Of a stretch of 64,000 bases of DNA, positions 17,154 to 26,706 are shown in pieces. The notes beneath the pieces were generated by a model. That model was not told where the DNA came from, ran no database searches, and was given only the letters and a program-made list of their open reading frames with translations. Position 1 is the stretch's first letter; each line of letters begins with the position of its first letter. The stretch comes from Donghicola mangrovi (GTDB lineage Bacteria; Pseudomonadota; Alphaproteobacteria; Rhodobacterales; Rhodobacteraceae): positions 372,001-436,000 of the forward strand of contig NZ_JABCJE010000001.1 of assembly GCF_013377535.1 (NCBI RefSeq), written 5' to 3'. The translations under genes were made by a program, and so were the position numbers.

Positions 17154-17858
17154 ATGATTACGCTGCTGACGTTTCCGGCCGGGCTGCACGAACCATCGCT
17201 GAGCCCGTTCTGCACAAAGGTGATCCACCTGCTGAACATGTCCGGCCAGGAATGGCAGCGCAAAGACGTGGCGAACCCCTCGCGGATGCCCCATGGCAAG
17301 CTGCCGGTGATCCAGTGGGACGGTCAGACCATTGCCGACAGCCACCTGATTCAGGCAGCACTGGAACGGGCGGGGACGGATTTCTATGCGGGCGTCGGGC
17401 CGTTGGAACGCGCCCAAGGCCAAGCCATCCTGCGCATGATCGAGGATATCCCCTGCCGCGCCCTGATCTATGACCGCTGGGTGCCGGACCACGCGTGGGA
17501 CATCTGCCGAGAGGTGTTCTTTGCCAAGATGCCCGCCGTGATGCGCAAGCACGTCAGCAATGTGATCCGCAAAAGCGTCCGGCGCGGGCTGGAGCGCCAC
17601 GGCATCGCCCTGTGCACCGAGGCAGAGCGCTTGGCTCTCGTCGATCGCGATCTGGCCGCGCTGTCCGAGTTTCTGGGGGACCGCCCGTTTGTGCTGGGGG
17701 ATGCCGTCACGGCCGCCGATGCGGGGTGCAGTGCCGTATTGGGGGCGATCCGCAACCTGCCGGTGGAAACGCCCCTGCGCCATCGCATCCGGTCGGACAA
17801 GCGAATCACGCTTTATCTCGACCGGTGCACTGACGCTTTCAGGTCTTCTTACGTTTGA
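17154..17858 (+). CDS. Glutathione S-transferase-family protein (metaxin-like C-terminus)
   Basis: 234 aa. Thioredoxin-fold N-terminus: ITLLTFPAG, SPFCTKV, then GKLPVIQWDGQTIADS, which carries the conserved cis-Pro and glutathione-binding Asp-Ser. The all-alpha C-terminal domain from residue 85 contains FLGDRPFVLGDAVTAADAG, the GST N-capping motif. Substrate unknown. Its last 20 bp overlap the convergent rnr gene. Confidence 0.86.
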   Translation: MITLLTFPAGLHEPSLSPFCTKVIHLLNMSGQEWQRKDVANPSRMPHGKLPVIQWDGQTIADSHLIQAALERAGTDFYAGVGPLERAQGQAILRMIEDIPCRALIYDRWVPDHAWDICREVFFAKMPAVMRKHVSNVIRKSVRRGLERHGIALCTEAERLALVDRDLAALSEFLGDRPFVLGDAVTAADAGCSAVLGAIRNLPVETPLRHRIRSDKRITLYLDRCTDAFRSSYV

Positions 17859-20094
17859 CCTTGCGCTCCACGCGTTCGCGCTTGCGCTTTTCCTTGACCA
17901 GACGGCGTTTGACGGGGCCCGAAGCGGGGCGCTGACGACCGCGGGGCAAGGGCTTGCCCTCGATCTCTAGCAGTTCCAGCGTCAGGCCACCGGTTACGGC
18001 CACAGCCTCGGCGATGCGGACGGTGACGCGCTGGCCCAGACCGATCAGCATGCCGGTTTCCGACCCCATCAAGGTCTGGCTCTCGGCATCGTGGTGGAAA
18101 AACTCGCGCCCCAACGTCCGGATCGGCAGCAGGCCATCGGCGCCGGTTTCGTCCAGCTTCACAAAGGCGCCGAACCGCGCGATCCCGCTGATGCGGCCGG
18201 TCATTTCCGCGCCCACACGCTCTGACAGATAGGCGGCCAGATAGCGGTCGGTGGTGTCACGCTCGGCCATCATCGAGCGGCGCTCGGTCTCCGAGATGTG
18301 CTGCGCGGTGGTTTCCAGACGCTCGATATCCTCGGGGGACAGGCCGTCATCGCCCCACTTGTGGGCCGAGATCAGACCACGGTGCACGATCAGGTCCGAA
18401 TAGCGGCGGATGGGCGAGGTAAAGTGCGCATACCGCATCAACGCCAGACCAAAGTGGCCGAAGTTGTCCGCACAGTAATAGGCCTGAGTCATGGCTCGCA
18501 GAGTGGACAGGTTGATCAGCTCGGCGTCATCGGAACCAGCGGCATCGTTCAGCAGCTTGTTCAGGTGACGGGTTTGCAGCACCTGCCCCTTGGCCAGCGT
18601 ATAACCCGCCTCGGAGGCAACCTCGCGCAGGGCTTCCAGCTTGTCGGCGGGGGGCTCTTCGTGGACGCGATACAGCAGCGGCGTGCGCTTCTTCTCGAGG
18701 GTTTCGGCGGCGCAGACGTTGGCCAGAACCATCATCTCTTCGATCAGCTTGTGGGCGTCCAAACGCTCTTTCATGGTGATCGAAGCGACCTTGCCGTCCT
18801 CTCCCAGCTCGACTTTGCGTTCGGGCAGGTCCAGTTCCAAGGGCTGGCGATCCTTGCGCGCGCTGACCAGCGCCTCGTAGGCGTCGAACAGCGGGTGGAT
18901 CACGTCCTCCATCAAGGGCGCGGTCTGCTCATCAGGGTTGCCGTCACGGCCCGCTTGCGCCTGCTCATAGGTCAGAGAGGCCGCGGATTTCATCATCCCG
19001 CGCACGAATTTGTGGCCGATCTTCTTGCCGTTCGCATCAATGCGGATCTGGCAGGCGATGATGGGGCGCGGCACCCCTTCGTGCAGCGAACACAGGTCGC
19101 CTGACAGACGGTCCGGCAGCATCGGCACCACGCGGTCGGGGAAGTAGCTGGAGTTGCCACGCTTGCGCGCCTCGCGGTCCAGGTGCGAGCCGGGGCGCAC
19201 GTAATGGGACACGTCCGCAATGGCGACCCACAGAACGAAACCATCGGGGTTGTTCGGGTCTTCGTCGCGATAGGCCCAGACGGCGTCATCGTGGTCACGC
19301 GCATCGGCAGGGTCGATCGTGACCAAAGGTAGATCGCGCAGGTCCTCGCGGCCGGCCATGTTGGCGGGCTTCATGCTGTCGGCTTCCTCGATCACTTTGT
19401 CGGGGAAGGCGTCGGGAATACCGTGGTGGTGGATCGCGATCAAGGACACGGCGCGGGGCGCACTGGGGTCACCCAGACGTTCGACGATGCGGGCCTTGGC
19501 CAGTCCCATGCGGTGCTGTGGCCCTGCGGTTTCGGCCTCGACCAGCTCACCGTCCTTGGCGCCGCCTGTCATGCCGTTGGGCACGATCCATTCCTTGTCC
19601 GAGCCCTTGTCCACGGGCACGATACGGCCCCCTTCGGAGCCAGCGCGGAAGATGCCCAGCATCCGGCGCGGGTTCGCACCGATCTTGCGGATCAGGCGGG
19701 CCTCGTAGTGGTAGTCCTGATCGCGGACAGCCTGCAGTTTGGCCAGGATGCGGTCCCCCTCGCCCAAGGCGGGGTCGGTCTGGCGCTTGATGTACAGAAC
19801 GCGGGGCTCGTGCCCTTCGCCGTGCCACTCCAGCGGCTTGGCGAACTGGTCGCCATCAATGTCGGGGGCGTGCATCATCAGCACGCTCACCGGCGGCAAG
19901 GTGTCCGGATCGCGATAGGATTTCTTGCGCTTTTCCAGATGCCCCTCGTCCTCGAGCTGGCGCAGCAGTAGCTTGAGGTCCACGCGCGCGGCCCCCTTGA
20001 TGCCAAAGGCTTTGGCAATGTCACGCTTGTTGGCTTGGGTCGGGTTCGCCTCGATCCAGTTCAGGATGTCGGCTTTTGTGGGCATATGCTTCAT
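17839..20094 (-). CDS. rnr: Ribonuclease R
   Basis: 751 aa from the ATG at 20094, which has AGGGG 8-12 nt upstream; the longer reading from 20130 lacks a site. 3-to-5-prime exoribonuclease that degrades structured RNA. N-terminal winged helix (8-70), cold-shock domains (75-240), RNB catalytic domain (about 245-590) with DPADARDHDDAVWA supplying the metal-binding aspartates, S1 domain (640-720) and a Lys/Arg-rich tail. The C-terminal end overlaps the GST gene by 20 bp. Confidence 0.96.
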   Translation of the reverse strand: MKHMPTKADILNWIEANPTQANKRDIAKAFGIKGAARVDLKLLLRQLEDEGHLEKRKKSYRDPDTLPPVSVLMMHAPDIDGDQFAKPLEWHGEGHEPRVLYIKRQTDPALGEGDRILAKLQAVRDQDYHYEARLIRKIGANPRRMLGIFRAGSEGGRIVPVDKGSDKEWIVPNGMTGGAKDGELVEAETAGPQHRMGLAKARIVERLGDPSAPRAVSLIAIHHHGIPDAFPDKVIEEADSMKPANMAGREDLRDLPLVTIDPADARDHDDAVWAYRDEDPNNPDGFVLWVAIADVSHYVRPGSHLDREARKRGNSSYFPDRVVPMLPDRLSGDLCSLHEGVPRPIIACQIRIDANGKKIGHKFVRGMMKSAASLTYEQAQAGRDGNPDEQTAPLMEDVIHPLFDAYEALVSARKDRQPLELDLPERKVELGEDGKVASITMKERLDAHKLIEEMMVLANVCAAETLEKKRTPLLYRVHEEPPADKLEALREVASEAGYTLAKGQVLQTRHLNKLLNDAAGSDDAELINLSTLRAMTQAYYCADNFGHFGLALMRYAHFTSPIRRYSDLIVHRGLISAHKWGDDGLSPEDIERLETTAQHISETERRSMMAERDTTDRYLAAYLSERVGAEMTGRISGIARFGAFVKLDETGADGLLPIRTLGREFFHHDAESQTLMGSETGMLIGLGQRVTVRIAEAVAVTGGLTLELLEIEGKPLPRGRQRPASGPVKRRLVKEKRKRERVERKVKRKKT

Positions 20095-20148
20095 AACTTG
20101 GCCCCTATCACAGGCGAATGACGCCGTCATTCAAGAAAGCGTAGCCCC

Positions 20149-20574
20149 CTAGCGCAGGGGACGGCGCATCAGCAGATGGGGAATTCCGGCGTCATCGAAT
20201 TCATCGCCCTCGGCGACATACCCCAGCTTTTCATAGAACCCCAAGGCACTGACCTGAGCGGTCAGGATGGTTTCATCCACCCCACCCAGCTTTGACATTT
20301 CCTTTTCACAGGCTCGCACCAGCGCAGCCCCAAGGCCGGTACCGCGCGCCTCCTTCAGGACCGCAACGCGCCCGATCTTGGCCGAGCGCCCCTGCAGAAC
20401 GATGCGGGCGGTGCCGACGGGTTTGCCGTTCTGGGTTGCCAGAAGATGCCGCGCGACGGCGTCGTAATCGTCATGCTCGATCTCGGCGGGGACGCCTTGT
20501 TCATCCACGAACACGGTAAAACGGATCGCCATGCAGGCGTCCAGATCGTCGGTCAGCCTAATCTTGGTGCTCAT
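20149..20574 (-). CDS. GNAT-family N-acetyltransferase (ElaA-like)
   Basis: 141 aa from [10 protein letters not shown], whose ATG overlaps the dapE stop as ATGA; this coupling argues against the longer upstream reading. Motifs [13 protein letters not shown]-like ([12 protein letters not shown]), [25 protein letters not shown] (acetyl-CoA loop) and [14 protein letters not shown] match small GNAT proteins of the ElaA/YjcF type. Acceptor unknown. Follows dapE in an operon. Confidence 0.88.
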   Translation of the reverse strand: MSTKIRLTDDLDACMAIRFTVFVDEQGVPAEIEHDDYDAVARHLLATQNGKPVGTARIVLQGRSAKIGRVAVLKEARGTGLGAALVRACEKEMSKLGGVDETILTAQVSALGFYEKLGYVAEGDEFDDAGIPHLLMRRPLR

Positions 20575-21713
20575 GCGAAATAGTCCGTCAGGATGCGCGT
20601 ATAAATCTCTTTTAGCTGGTGGATCTGCTCGACCACCACGTATTCGTCCACTTGGTGCATAGAAGTGCCAACTAGGCCGCATTCGACCACCGGACAGTGG
20701 TTTTTCACAAATCGCGCATCCGACGTCCCGCCCGAGGTCGACATTTCCGGCGTCTTGCCCGTTACGGCCTGCACCGCGCTGACGATCATCCGGCTGAACG
20801 CGCCCGGTTCGGTGACAAAGCTGTCGCCCGAGATATTGGTCGTCATCTGGACGTCGACGTTGAATTCAGCGGCGACCTTGTCCGCCTCGGCCCGCAGCCA
20901 CGCGATCAGGCTGTCACCGGTGTGGGCGTCATTGAAGCGGATGTTAATCGTGGATTTGACCTGATTGGGGATCACGTTCGTGGCCGCGTTGCCGGTGTCG
21001 ATGGTCGTGATCTGCAAGGTGGAGGGATCAAAATGGTCGGTCCCTTCGTCCAGCGTATGGCTGGCCAAGCGATCCATCAGGCGCACCATCGGGGCCATCG
21101 GCGTGCGGGCGCGGTGCGGATAGGCCACGTGCCCCTGCTGGCCAATGATGGTGAACTTGGCGGTCAAGGACCCGCGGCGACCGATCTTGATCATCTCACC
21201 CATTTCGTTGGGACAGGTGGGTTCGCCCACCAGACAATCGCTCATGCGCTCGCCGTTCGCATCCATCCAGTCCAGCAGGGCCACGGTGCCGTCGCGCGCG
21301 GGGCCTTCTTCGTCGCCGGTGATGGTCAGGATAATCGCGCCGTCGGGTTTCTGGTTCTGGACGAAATCCACAGCGGCAGCGGCAAAGGCAGCCACGCCCG
21401 ACTTCATATCGCAGGCTCCACGGCCATACATGTTGGGCCCGTCGATCTGCGCGCCAAAGGGATCATAGGTCCAGTCGGCCACATCGCCCACGGGCACCAC
21501 ATCCGTGTGCCCGTTGAACCCGAACGACTTCTCCGCGCCCTTGGCACCCCAACGGGCGAACAGGTTCGGCGTGCCGTTCCGATCCACCCGCGTGCATTCG
21601 AACCCCGCCTGCCCCAACAGATCGGCCAGCAGCACCAGCGCACCGCCTTCGTCAGGGGTGACAGATGGGCAGCGGATCAGATTGGCGGTCAGCTCTACGG
21701 GGCAAGTGGTCAT
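20571..21713 (-). CDS. dapE: Succinyl-diaminopimelate desuccinylase
   Basis: 380 aa M20-family metallopeptidase. Hydrolyses N-succinyl-L,L-diaminopimelate to L,L-diaminopimelate and succinate in the lysine/peptidoglycan pathway. Zinc and catalytic motifs: [11 protein letters not shown] (His, Asp), [10 protein letters not shown] (bridging Asp) and ITGDEEGPA (catalytic Glu pair). Dimerisation domain about 180-290. AAGGAG precedes the ATG. Pairs functionally with dapD at 22637 and dapF at 52190. Confidence 0.96.
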   Translation of the reverse strand: MTTCPVELTANLIRCPSVTPDEGGALVLLADLLGQAGFECTRVDRNGTPNLFARWGAKGAEKSFGFNGHTDVVPVGDVADWTYDPFGAQIDGPNMYGRGACDMKSGVAAFAAAAVDFVQNQKPDGAIILTITGDEEGPARDGTVALLDWMDANGERMSDCLVGEPTCPNEMGEMIKIGRRGSLTAKFTIIGQQGHVAYPHRARTPMAPMVRLMDRLASHTLDEGTDHFDPSTLQITTIDTGNAATNVIPNQVKSTINIRFNDAHTGDSLIAWLRAEADKVAAEFNVDVQMTTNISGDSFVTEPGAFSRMIVSAVQAVTGKTPEMSTSGGTSDARFVKNHCPVVECGLVGTSMHQVDEYVVVEQIHQLKEIYTRILTDYFA

Positions 21714-21769
21714 GGGTGGCTCCTTTATCAGCAGCCACTTTTACCGGAAATGTAACCGGATAACAGGGG

Positions 21770-22123
21770 TCAGTCGAAATAGGGCTCGAGCTGCGCGATG
21801 ATGACCGAGTTCTCTTCCAACGCGCGCTTCATCAGCTCGCGCTCGTGTTCGTCAATCTCGTGGCCGAGCTGCTCGCGCTCTTCCAGAGTGCCATAGCCGG
21901 TCACGTCCAGCGGGGCCATATCGGCTTGCTTCAGGATCAGGACGGTTTCGCGTACGGCCTCTGCCTCGTCCACGCCGCTGGCATAGCACATGATGCCCGC
22001 GCCAGTGGCACCTTTGGGCAGACCGTCACCCTTCTTGCGGCCAACCTCGATCACCAGCGTATAGACCTGCTGGGGACGCTTTTCCTTTTTGGGCTTTTCG
22101 TCCGTGGGGGTGTTCTCGGTCAT
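21770..22123 (-). CDS. Conserved hypothetical protein, 117 aa
   Basis: Charged N-terminus (MTENTPTDEKPKKEKRPQ) followed by a compact alpha/beta segment, VYTLVIEVGRKKGD, GAGIMCYASGVDEAEAVRETV and an acidic helical C-terminus ending LEPYFD. No signal peptide. It lies 56 bp upstream of dapE on the same strand, with GAGG before the ATG, and is probably part of that operon. I do not recognise a characterised family. Confidence 0.72.
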   Translation of the reverse strand: MTENTPTDEKPKKEKRPQQVYTLVIEVGRKKGDGLPKGATGAGIMCYASGVDEAEAVRETVLILKQADMAPLDVTGYGTLEEREQLGHEIDEHERELMKRALEENSVIIAQLEPYFD

Positions 22124-22192
22124 GGTGGCCTCGGGCTAGCAGAAGTTGCGCCTGTCGATGGGGCCAAGCACGCGGCATGTCAAGCCAAACGC

Positions 22193-22226
22193 AAAAGGGC
22201 GAGGACCCGTCGGTCCCCGCCCCTTT
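22193..22226 (-). terminator. Intrinsic terminator of the GlsB-family gene
   Basis: On the minus strand a GC-rich stem (arms about 14 bp with one bulge, loop GACG) is followed by TTTT. It starts about 18 bp after the GlsB-family stop. Confidence 0.75.
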
Positions 22227-22244
22227 GAAATCAGTCGGCCGGTG

Positions 22245-22499
22245 TTACGCGGTGCGACGCATCGCGCGGGCCAGAGCGATCAGGATACATGCCCCCAGAA
22301 TACCGACCACCAGCTGGCCGATCCAGCCACCCAGCGTTGCACCGAACACAAATACCAGCAGCGCATTCATCACGATCGCACCCAGAATACCCAACACGAT
22401 ATTCAGCAAGAGACCCATGCGTGCGTTCATAAATTGCTCGGCGATCCATCCCGCCAGAGCACCAACAATAATGGCGGCAAGCCAACCCATACCAGTCAT
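22245..22499 (-). CDS. GlsB/YeaQ/YmgE-family stress-response membrane protein
   Basis: 84 aa from the ATG at 22499, with AGGAG 8 nt upstream. Three membrane helices: WLAAIIVGALAGWIAE, LLNIVLGILGAIVMNAL and GWIGQLVVGILGACILIAL, with the Gly-rich helix-packing pattern of the transglycosylase-associated (PF04226) family. Members are small inner-membrane proteins induced by stress; molecular role unknown. Confidence 0.9.
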   Translation of the reverse strand: MTGMGWLAAIIVGALAGWIAEQFMNARMGLLLNIVLGILGAIVMNALLVFVFGATLGGWIGQLVVGILGACILIALARAMRRTA

Positions 22500-22570
22500 A
22501 ACCAAACTCCTAAATCTTTGAAACAGCGTCTGGTTTACCAATCCCTATCGGGCCGGATTGTTCCCCGTGA

Positions 22571-22601
22571 AACACAAAACGCGGCCCCGAAGGACCGCGT
22601 T
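22571..22601 (-). terminator. Intrinsic terminator of dapD
   Basis: Minus-strand AACGCGG and CCGCGTT pair around a 10-nt loop, followed by TTGTGTTT. It begins 36 bp after the dapD stop. Confidence 0.8.
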
Positions 22602-22636
22602 CGCCATCACATTCCCGAGAAGACGGGCAGATGAAA

Positions 22637-23464
22637 TCAGTCGCGCAGCAGCTCGTTGATGCCGGTCTTGCTGCGGGTCTTTTCGTCAACGCGCTTCACG
22701 ATAACCGCGCAGTACAGGTTGATGCCGTTCTTCGAAGGCATCGAGCCCGACACGACGACCGAGTACGGGGGAACTTCGCCGTACATGACTTCGCCGGTTT
22801 CGCGGTCAACGATCTTGGTCGATTTGCCGATGTAAACGCCCATGCCCAGAACCGAGCCTTCGCGGATGATACAGCCTTCGACAACCTCGGAACGCGCGCC
22901 GATAAAGCAGTTGTCCTCGATGATGGTCGGGCCCGCCTGCATGGGCTCCAGAACGCCGCCGATGCCGACGCCGCCGGACAGGTGCACGTGCTTGCCGATC
23001 TGAGCGCACGAGCCAACAGTTGCCCAAGTGTCAACCATGGTGCCTTCGCCCACATAAGCGCCGAGGTTCACGAACGACGGCATCAGAACCACGCCGGGCG
23101 CGATATATGCGGATTTGCGAACAACGCAGTTGGGAACAGCGCGGAAGCCAGCAGCGCGCCACTGGTTTTCGCCCCAGCCTTTGAACTTGCTGTCAACTTT
23201 GTCCCACCAGCCGCTGTCCTGCGGACCACCGGTCTGGATTTCCATGTCCTGGATGCGGAAGCCCAGCAGAACGGCCTTTTTCGCCCACTGGTTCACGTGC
23301 CAGTCGCCGTTTTCCATCTTCTCGGCGACGCGCAGGCTGCCGCTGTCCAGAGCGTTCAGCGTATCTTCGATCGCTTCACGGGTCTCGCCGGTGGTGGCAG
23401 GGGTGATCTGGTCGCGGTTTTCCCACGCCGCCTCGATGGCGGCTTCCAGCTGCGCGTTGGACAT
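22637..23464 (-). CDS. dapD: Tetrahydrodipicolinate N-succinyltransferase
   Basis: 275 aa, standard length. Transfers succinyl from succinyl-CoA to tetrahydrodipicolinate. N-terminal helical domain (1-100), then left-handed beta-helix hexapeptide repeats (110-240) such as [21 protein letters not shown], which carry the active site, and a C-terminal strand with [20 protein letters not shown] precedes the ATG. It lies near dapE but as a separate unit with its own terminator. Confidence 0.97.
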   Translation of the reverse strand: MSNAQLEAAIEAAWENRDQITPATTGETREAIEDTLNALDSGSLRVAEKMENGDWHVNQWAKKAVLLGFRIQDMEIQTGGPQDSGWWDKVDSKFKGWGENQWRAAGFRAVPNCVVRKSAYIAPGVVLMPSFVNLGAYVGEGTMVDTWATVGSCAQIGKHVHLSGGVGIGGVLEPMQAGPTIIEDNCFIGARSEVVEGCIIREGSVLGMGVYIGKSTKIVDRETGEVMYGEVPPYSVVVSGSMPSKNGINLYCAVIVKRVDEKTRSKTGINELLRD

Positions 23465-23625
23465 GGGCAGGCTCCTTGCTGGTGTTATTCGATTTCAAAA
23501 CTCGCAGGCTTGTAGCCCGATATTCCATCACTGTGAACGGTAAATACACATCCCTGACACGCCTGACTGGCAAACGCATTTGGAAACAATTAGCTATATT
23601 AGGTAACGACCCTGACGGAGCCCCT

Positions 23626-24444
23626 ATGAAAGACGACAGACAAAACCCGCTTCCCGACGCCTCTCGCGATATTCGCCTGGCCGAGGGCGTCCCGCGCACC
23701 CCGCAAACCCTGTCTCCGTCCTATCAACTGGCCTTCCACGATCTCGACTTTCTGAAGAAAGACGAGCTGCGCCCCGTGCGTCTGCAACTCGAGCTGCTGA
23801 AGCCCGAGATGATCCTGAACGAGCAGAACGTGAAATCGACCATCGTGATGTTCGGCGGCGCGCGCATTCCCAGCCCCGAGCGTCGCGATATGGCCCGCAG
23901 CCCCGCGATGGCCGAGCTGTCGCATTACTACGACGAGGCCCGCGAATTCGCCCGCCTGATGACCGAAGAGTCCCTGAAATCCGGCGGCAGCGAAAACGTC
24001 GTCGCCACCGGCGGCGGCCCCGGTGTGATGGAGGCAGGCAACCTTGGCGCGCTGGACGCGGGTGGCCGGTCCATCGGGTTCAACATCGTGCTCCCGCACG
24101 AACAGGCGCCGAACCCCTATGTGACGCCGGAACTCAGCTTCAACTTCCACTATTTTGCCATCCGCAAGATGCACTTCCTGATGCGCGCCCGCGCCATCAC
24201 CATCTTCCCCGGCGGGTTCGGCACCTTGGACGAACTGTTCGAGACCCTAACCCTGATCCAGACCAAACGGATGAAGCCCGTGCCGATCCTCTTGTTCGGC
24301 CGCGAATTCTGGGAGCAGATCGTGAACTGGGAGGCCCTGAAAAACGCGGGGACCATCGCCCCCGAGGATCTGGACCTGTTCCACTATGTCGAGACCGCCC
24401 AAGAGGCGATCGACCTGATCAAAGCGTCCGAAAAGGGCGCCTGA
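23626..24444 (+). CDS. LOG-family (TIGR00730-like) protein
   Basis: 272 aa from [11 protein letters not shown], with CGGAG upstream; the reading from 23476 lacks such a site. The lysine-decarboxylase-like Rossmann core contains [14 protein letters not shown] and [13 protein letters not shown], the LOG signature for binding nucleoside monophosphates. Some members release free cytokinin bases from their ribotides; others hydrolyse nucleotides for different ends. The long N-terminal extension (1-90) is typical of this larger LOG subgroup. YnfA follows 4 bp downstream. Confidence 0.9.
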   Translation: MKDDRQNPLPDASRDIRLAEGVPRTPQTLSPSYQLAFHDLDFLKKDELRPVRLQLELLKPEMILNEQNVKSTIVMFGGARIPSPERRDMARSPAMAELSHYYDEAREFARLMTEESLKSGGSENVVATGGGPGVMEAGNLGALDAGGRSIGFNIVLPHEQAPNPYVTPELSFNFHYFAIRKMHFLMRARAITIFPGGFGTLDELFETLTLIQTKRMKPVPILLFGREFWEQIVNWEALKNAGTIAPEDLDLFHYVETAQEAIDLIKASEKGA

Positions 24445-24448
24445 CCCC

Positions 24449-24772
24449 ATGACCACCTTTGCGGTGTTCGCATTGGCAGCCCTCGCGGAAATCGGGGGCT
24501 GCTTTGCGTTCTGGAGCTGGCAGAGGCTGGGGCAATCGCCCCTGTGGCTGATCCCGGGCATGGCGTTGCTGGCCTGTTTTGCCTGGCTGCTAACGCTTAG
24601 CCCCGCCGATCAGGCAGGGCGATCCTATGCGATCTACGGCGGCATCTATATTGCCACCTCCCTGCTATGGCTTTGGCTGGTCGAGGGCAAGCGCCCCGAC
24701 ACATGGGATCTGGCAGGCACCGCCCTGTGCCTGATCGGCGCGGCGGTGATCCTGCTGGGGCCGCGCGGTTAG
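24449..24772 (+). CDS. YnfA-family (UPF0060) membrane protein
   Basis: 107 aa with four predicted membrane helices and short loops. Diagnostic [10 protein letters not shown] in helix 1, [12 protein letters not shown] in helix 3 and [16 protein letters not shown] in helix 4. Related to small multidrug-resistance-type transporters; substrate uncertain. Starts 4 bp after the LOG gene and overlaps the convergent Lrp gene by 4 bp. Confidence 0.93.
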   Translation: MTTFAVFALAALAEIGGCFAFWSWQRLGQSPLWLIPGMALLACFAWLLTLSPADQAGRSYAIYGGIYIATSLLWLWLVEGKRPDTWDLAGTALCLIGAAVILLGPRG

Positions 24773-25227
24773 ACCGGCAGCGCGGTGGTTTTGAACACCG
24801 TCCGCAGGGCAAAAGAGCTCTGCATCTGTGCCACGCCCGGCAGGCGGGTCAGGTACTGGCGGTGGATGCGTGCGAAATCCTCGGTGTTTTCGGCGACGAC
24901 CTTCAGGATGTAATCCGCCTTGCCCGCCATCAGATGGCATTCCAGCACGTCGGGCACGCGCCCCACCGCTGTTTCAAAGGCTTCCAGAACCTCGTCTGCC
25001 TGCGTTTGCAGGGTGATTTCCACAAAGACCGTGGTCGGCACGCCCATCTTGCGGGCGTCCAGCAGGGCCACGTAATCCTTGATGTATCCCTCTTCTTCCA
25101 GCCGCTGGACACGGCGGTGACACGCCGAGGCAGACAGGTTGATCGCGTCAGCCAGTTCCGCGTTCGAAATGCGGCCGCGCCGCTGGAGAGTATGAAGGAT
25201 GCGTCGATCAGTCGGGTCGAGGGTCAT
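24769..25227 (-). CDS. Lrp/AsnC-family transcriptional regulator
   Basis: 152 aa. N-terminal helix-turn-helix [41 protein letters not shown], seen over residues 6-48, and a C-terminal RAM ligand-binding domain (65-145) with [17 protein letters not shown]. Usually binds an amino acid and works as a dimer-of-dimers. No good ribosome-binding site is evident before the ATG at 25227. Target not identifiable; the divergent 244-bp region upstream is a candidate. Confidence 0.93.
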   Translation of the reverse strand: MTLDPTDRRILHTLQRRGRISNAELADAINLSASACHRRVQRLEEEGYIKDYVALLDARKMGVPTTVFVEITLQTQADEVLEAFETAVGRVPDVLECHLMAGKADYILKVVAENTEDFARIHRQYLTRLPGVAQMQSSFALRTVFKTTALPV

Positions 25228-25471
25228 GTCGTTCAGATTTTTGCGCCATTATCGCGATTTGGCGAAGAAACTGCCGGAATTGGCCGGAAAGATACAGCGG
25301 AATCGAACCGCTGCCCCCTAGCCGAATAGTAGTATCCCGTAACGCCGCGAAATCGGGCCTTTGTTGCACGGCCATGACGTGCTTTTGCGGCGCGTGTGAT
25401 GTTCACGAACCCCAAGAAGGCTCTCACCAGCTTTCGACAGACTGGGGCCGGCTCGACCGGCCCCCATTTTT
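25228..25471. other. Intergenic region ending in an orphan plus-strand terminator; possible small RNA
   Basis: No ORF with coding character. The plus strand holds several small hairpins (for example GCACG..CGTGC and CGTG..CACG near 25362-25405) and ends in a strong stem with a T6 tract at 25444-25472. The nearest upstream plus-strand gene, ynfA, stops 670 bp earlier beyond an opposing gene. This suggests a short non-coding transcript, but I could not identify its promoter or family. Confidence 0.3.
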
Positions 25472-25472
25472 T
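25444..25472 (+). terminator. Intrinsic terminator, plus-strand orientation
   Basis: GGGGCCGG and CCGGCCCC pair perfectly around CTCGA; CCA and six T follow on the plus strand. It abuts the mscL stop codon. In the mscL direction the T-rich run is absent after the stem, so it fits best as the end of a plus-strand transcript. Confidence 0.7.
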
Positions 25473-25903
25473 CACTTCTGCAGCAAATCGCGGATTTCCG
25501 TCAGCAATTCGATATCGCGCGGGGTTGCCGCGGGCTTTGCGTCGGCAGGGGCGGCTTTTTCCTCGCGGATGGCGGCTTCTTTGACGCGGTTCACCAGCTT
25601 GACCATCATGAACACGACAAACGCGATGATAACAAAGTTGATGATCGCCATGACAAAGCGGCCAATCGCGAACACGGGCGCGCCCGCTTCGGTCGCCAGT
25701 TCGATCGAGGGGTATTCGTTGCCGTCCAGCGCATAGAACCAGCCGGAAAAGTCGATCCCGCCCGTGAACAGGGCGATGATCGGGTTCATGATATCGGCCA
25801 CCATGGACTGGACAATCGCCGTAAATGCGGCGCCGACGATGATACCGACGGCCATGTCCATGACGTTACCGCGGGCGATAAAATCGCGGAAATCCTTCAA
25901 CAT
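25472..25903 (-). CDS. mscL: Large-conductance mechanosensitive channel MscL
   Basis: 143 aa from [20 protein letters not shown], with AGGAAAG upstream. Helix TM1 ([21 protein letters not shown]) lines the pore and TM2 ([23 protein letters not shown]) faces lipid, joined by a periplasmic loop; the C-terminal [10 protein letters not shown] bundle closes the protein. It releases solutes on hypo-osmotic shock. The ORF could be extended far upstream but without conservation. Confidence 0.96.
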   Translation of the reverse strand: MLKDFRDFIARGNVMDMAVGIIVGAAFTAIVQSMVADIMNPIIALFTGGIDFSGWFYALDGNEYPSIELATEAGAPVFAIGRFVMAIINFVIIAFVVFMMVKLVNRVKEAAIREEKAAPADAKPAATPRDIELLTEIRDLLQK

Positions 25904-25982
25904 TTCACTCTTTCCTTTCAGAGGCGGGAGAATCCCGTTTGCTGACACAACGGAAACAGTGTGGCAGAGGTTTCCTTGAAAA

Positions 25983-26639
25983 TCACCTTTTTGAACGATC
26001 CAGCGAGAATCTGGTGATGTGATCAGGCGCTGTGACGTCCGGCAGGTTGCGCGGATCATGCTCTAGCGCGCCCAAGGTCTGGGTCACGGGGATCACACCG
26101 GCCCAGATTGGCAGGGCGTAATCCTCTTCGTCGTCGGACGGCGGGCCAGAGCGTGCCTTGGCGCTGGCTTCGGTTATCTCGAGGCCCAGAATCGTAGTCG
26201 CCTTGATTTCCTGAGGCTGCATCGGGCGCAGGATCGATGTACGGCCGGGCCACAGGTTCTCGACAAAGGCATCCAACCGAGCGGCCTTATCCTCGTCCGC
26301 GACCTTGAAGGCACGGCCGAAAATGGTCACCGACCGGTAGTTGGCCGAATGGTGGAACGCCGAACGCGCCATTACAAAGCCATCCAGAATCTGGACGTTC
26401 AGGCACACTTCGGCACCGGTGGACTGGCGGATCATGCGGCTGGCCGAGCTGCCGTGCCAATAAACATGGTTCCCCTCGCGCCAGTGGAAGGTCGGCGTGA
26501 CATAGGGTTTGCCGTCAATCGCATAGCCGACGGTGCACTGGGGGGATGCGTCCAGAATGTCGTAAATGGTCTGCGGATCAAAGCTGCCCCGCTCGTGCGA
26601 GCGGCGCAGGCGGGTGCGTTCGGTAATATCGAGGGTCAT
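25983..26639 (-). CDS. Pyridoxamine 5-phosphate oxidase-family (FMN-binding) protein
   Basis: 218 aa from [13 protein letters not shown], with AGGAAA upstream. FMN-binding split-barrel fold: [21 protein letters not shown]-type opening, [11 protein letters not shown] flavin-phosphate contact and SVTIFGRAF strand. It resembles the NimA-like/PNPOx-like family more than PdxH itself. Its divergent neighbour is a MocR/PdxR-type regulator, and that pairing is common for vitamin B6-related genes, so a role around pyridoxal phosphate is inferred. Confidence 0.85.
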   Translation of the reverse strand: MTLDITERTRLRRSHERGSFDPQTIYDILDASPQCTVGYAIDGKPYVTPTFHWREGNHVYWHGSSASRMIRQSTGAEVCLNVQILDGFVMARSAFHHSANYRSVTIFGRAFKVADEDKAARLDAFVENLWPGRTSILRPMQPQEIKATTILGLEITEASAKARSGPPSDDEEDYALPIWAGVIPVTQTLGALEHDPRNLPDVTAPDHITRFSLDRSKR

Positions 26640-26678
26640 GATGGGTGTTTCCTGTCTTGTCCTGTTCGGCATAGAACA

Positions 26679-26706
26679 GTATTGGACCTATCGAAATGAC
26701 CAATAC
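26679..26706. promoter_or_regulatory. Inverted repeat in the PNPOx/MocR divergent promoter
   Basis: GTATTGG and CCAATAC form a perfect 7-bp inverted repeat with a 14-bp spacer. The right arm lies inside the first codons of the MocR gene and the left arm in the 56-bp intergenic space. Likely operator for autoregulation and control of the divergent PNPOx-family gene; binding is inferred. Confidence 0.45.

Noticed and set aside
25296-25312. Minus-strand AGCGG-TTCGATT-CCGCT, identical to a tRNA T-arm, upstream of the Lrp gene
   Set aside because: No matching acceptor, D- or anticodon arms can be placed around it and no CCA end follows; probably chance or a degenerate tRNA remnant.
25233-25475. 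80-codon minus-strand ORF between mscL and the Lrp gene
   Set aside because: Starts at a GTG inside the mscL stop, runs through a perfect terminator stem and has no recognisable protein character.
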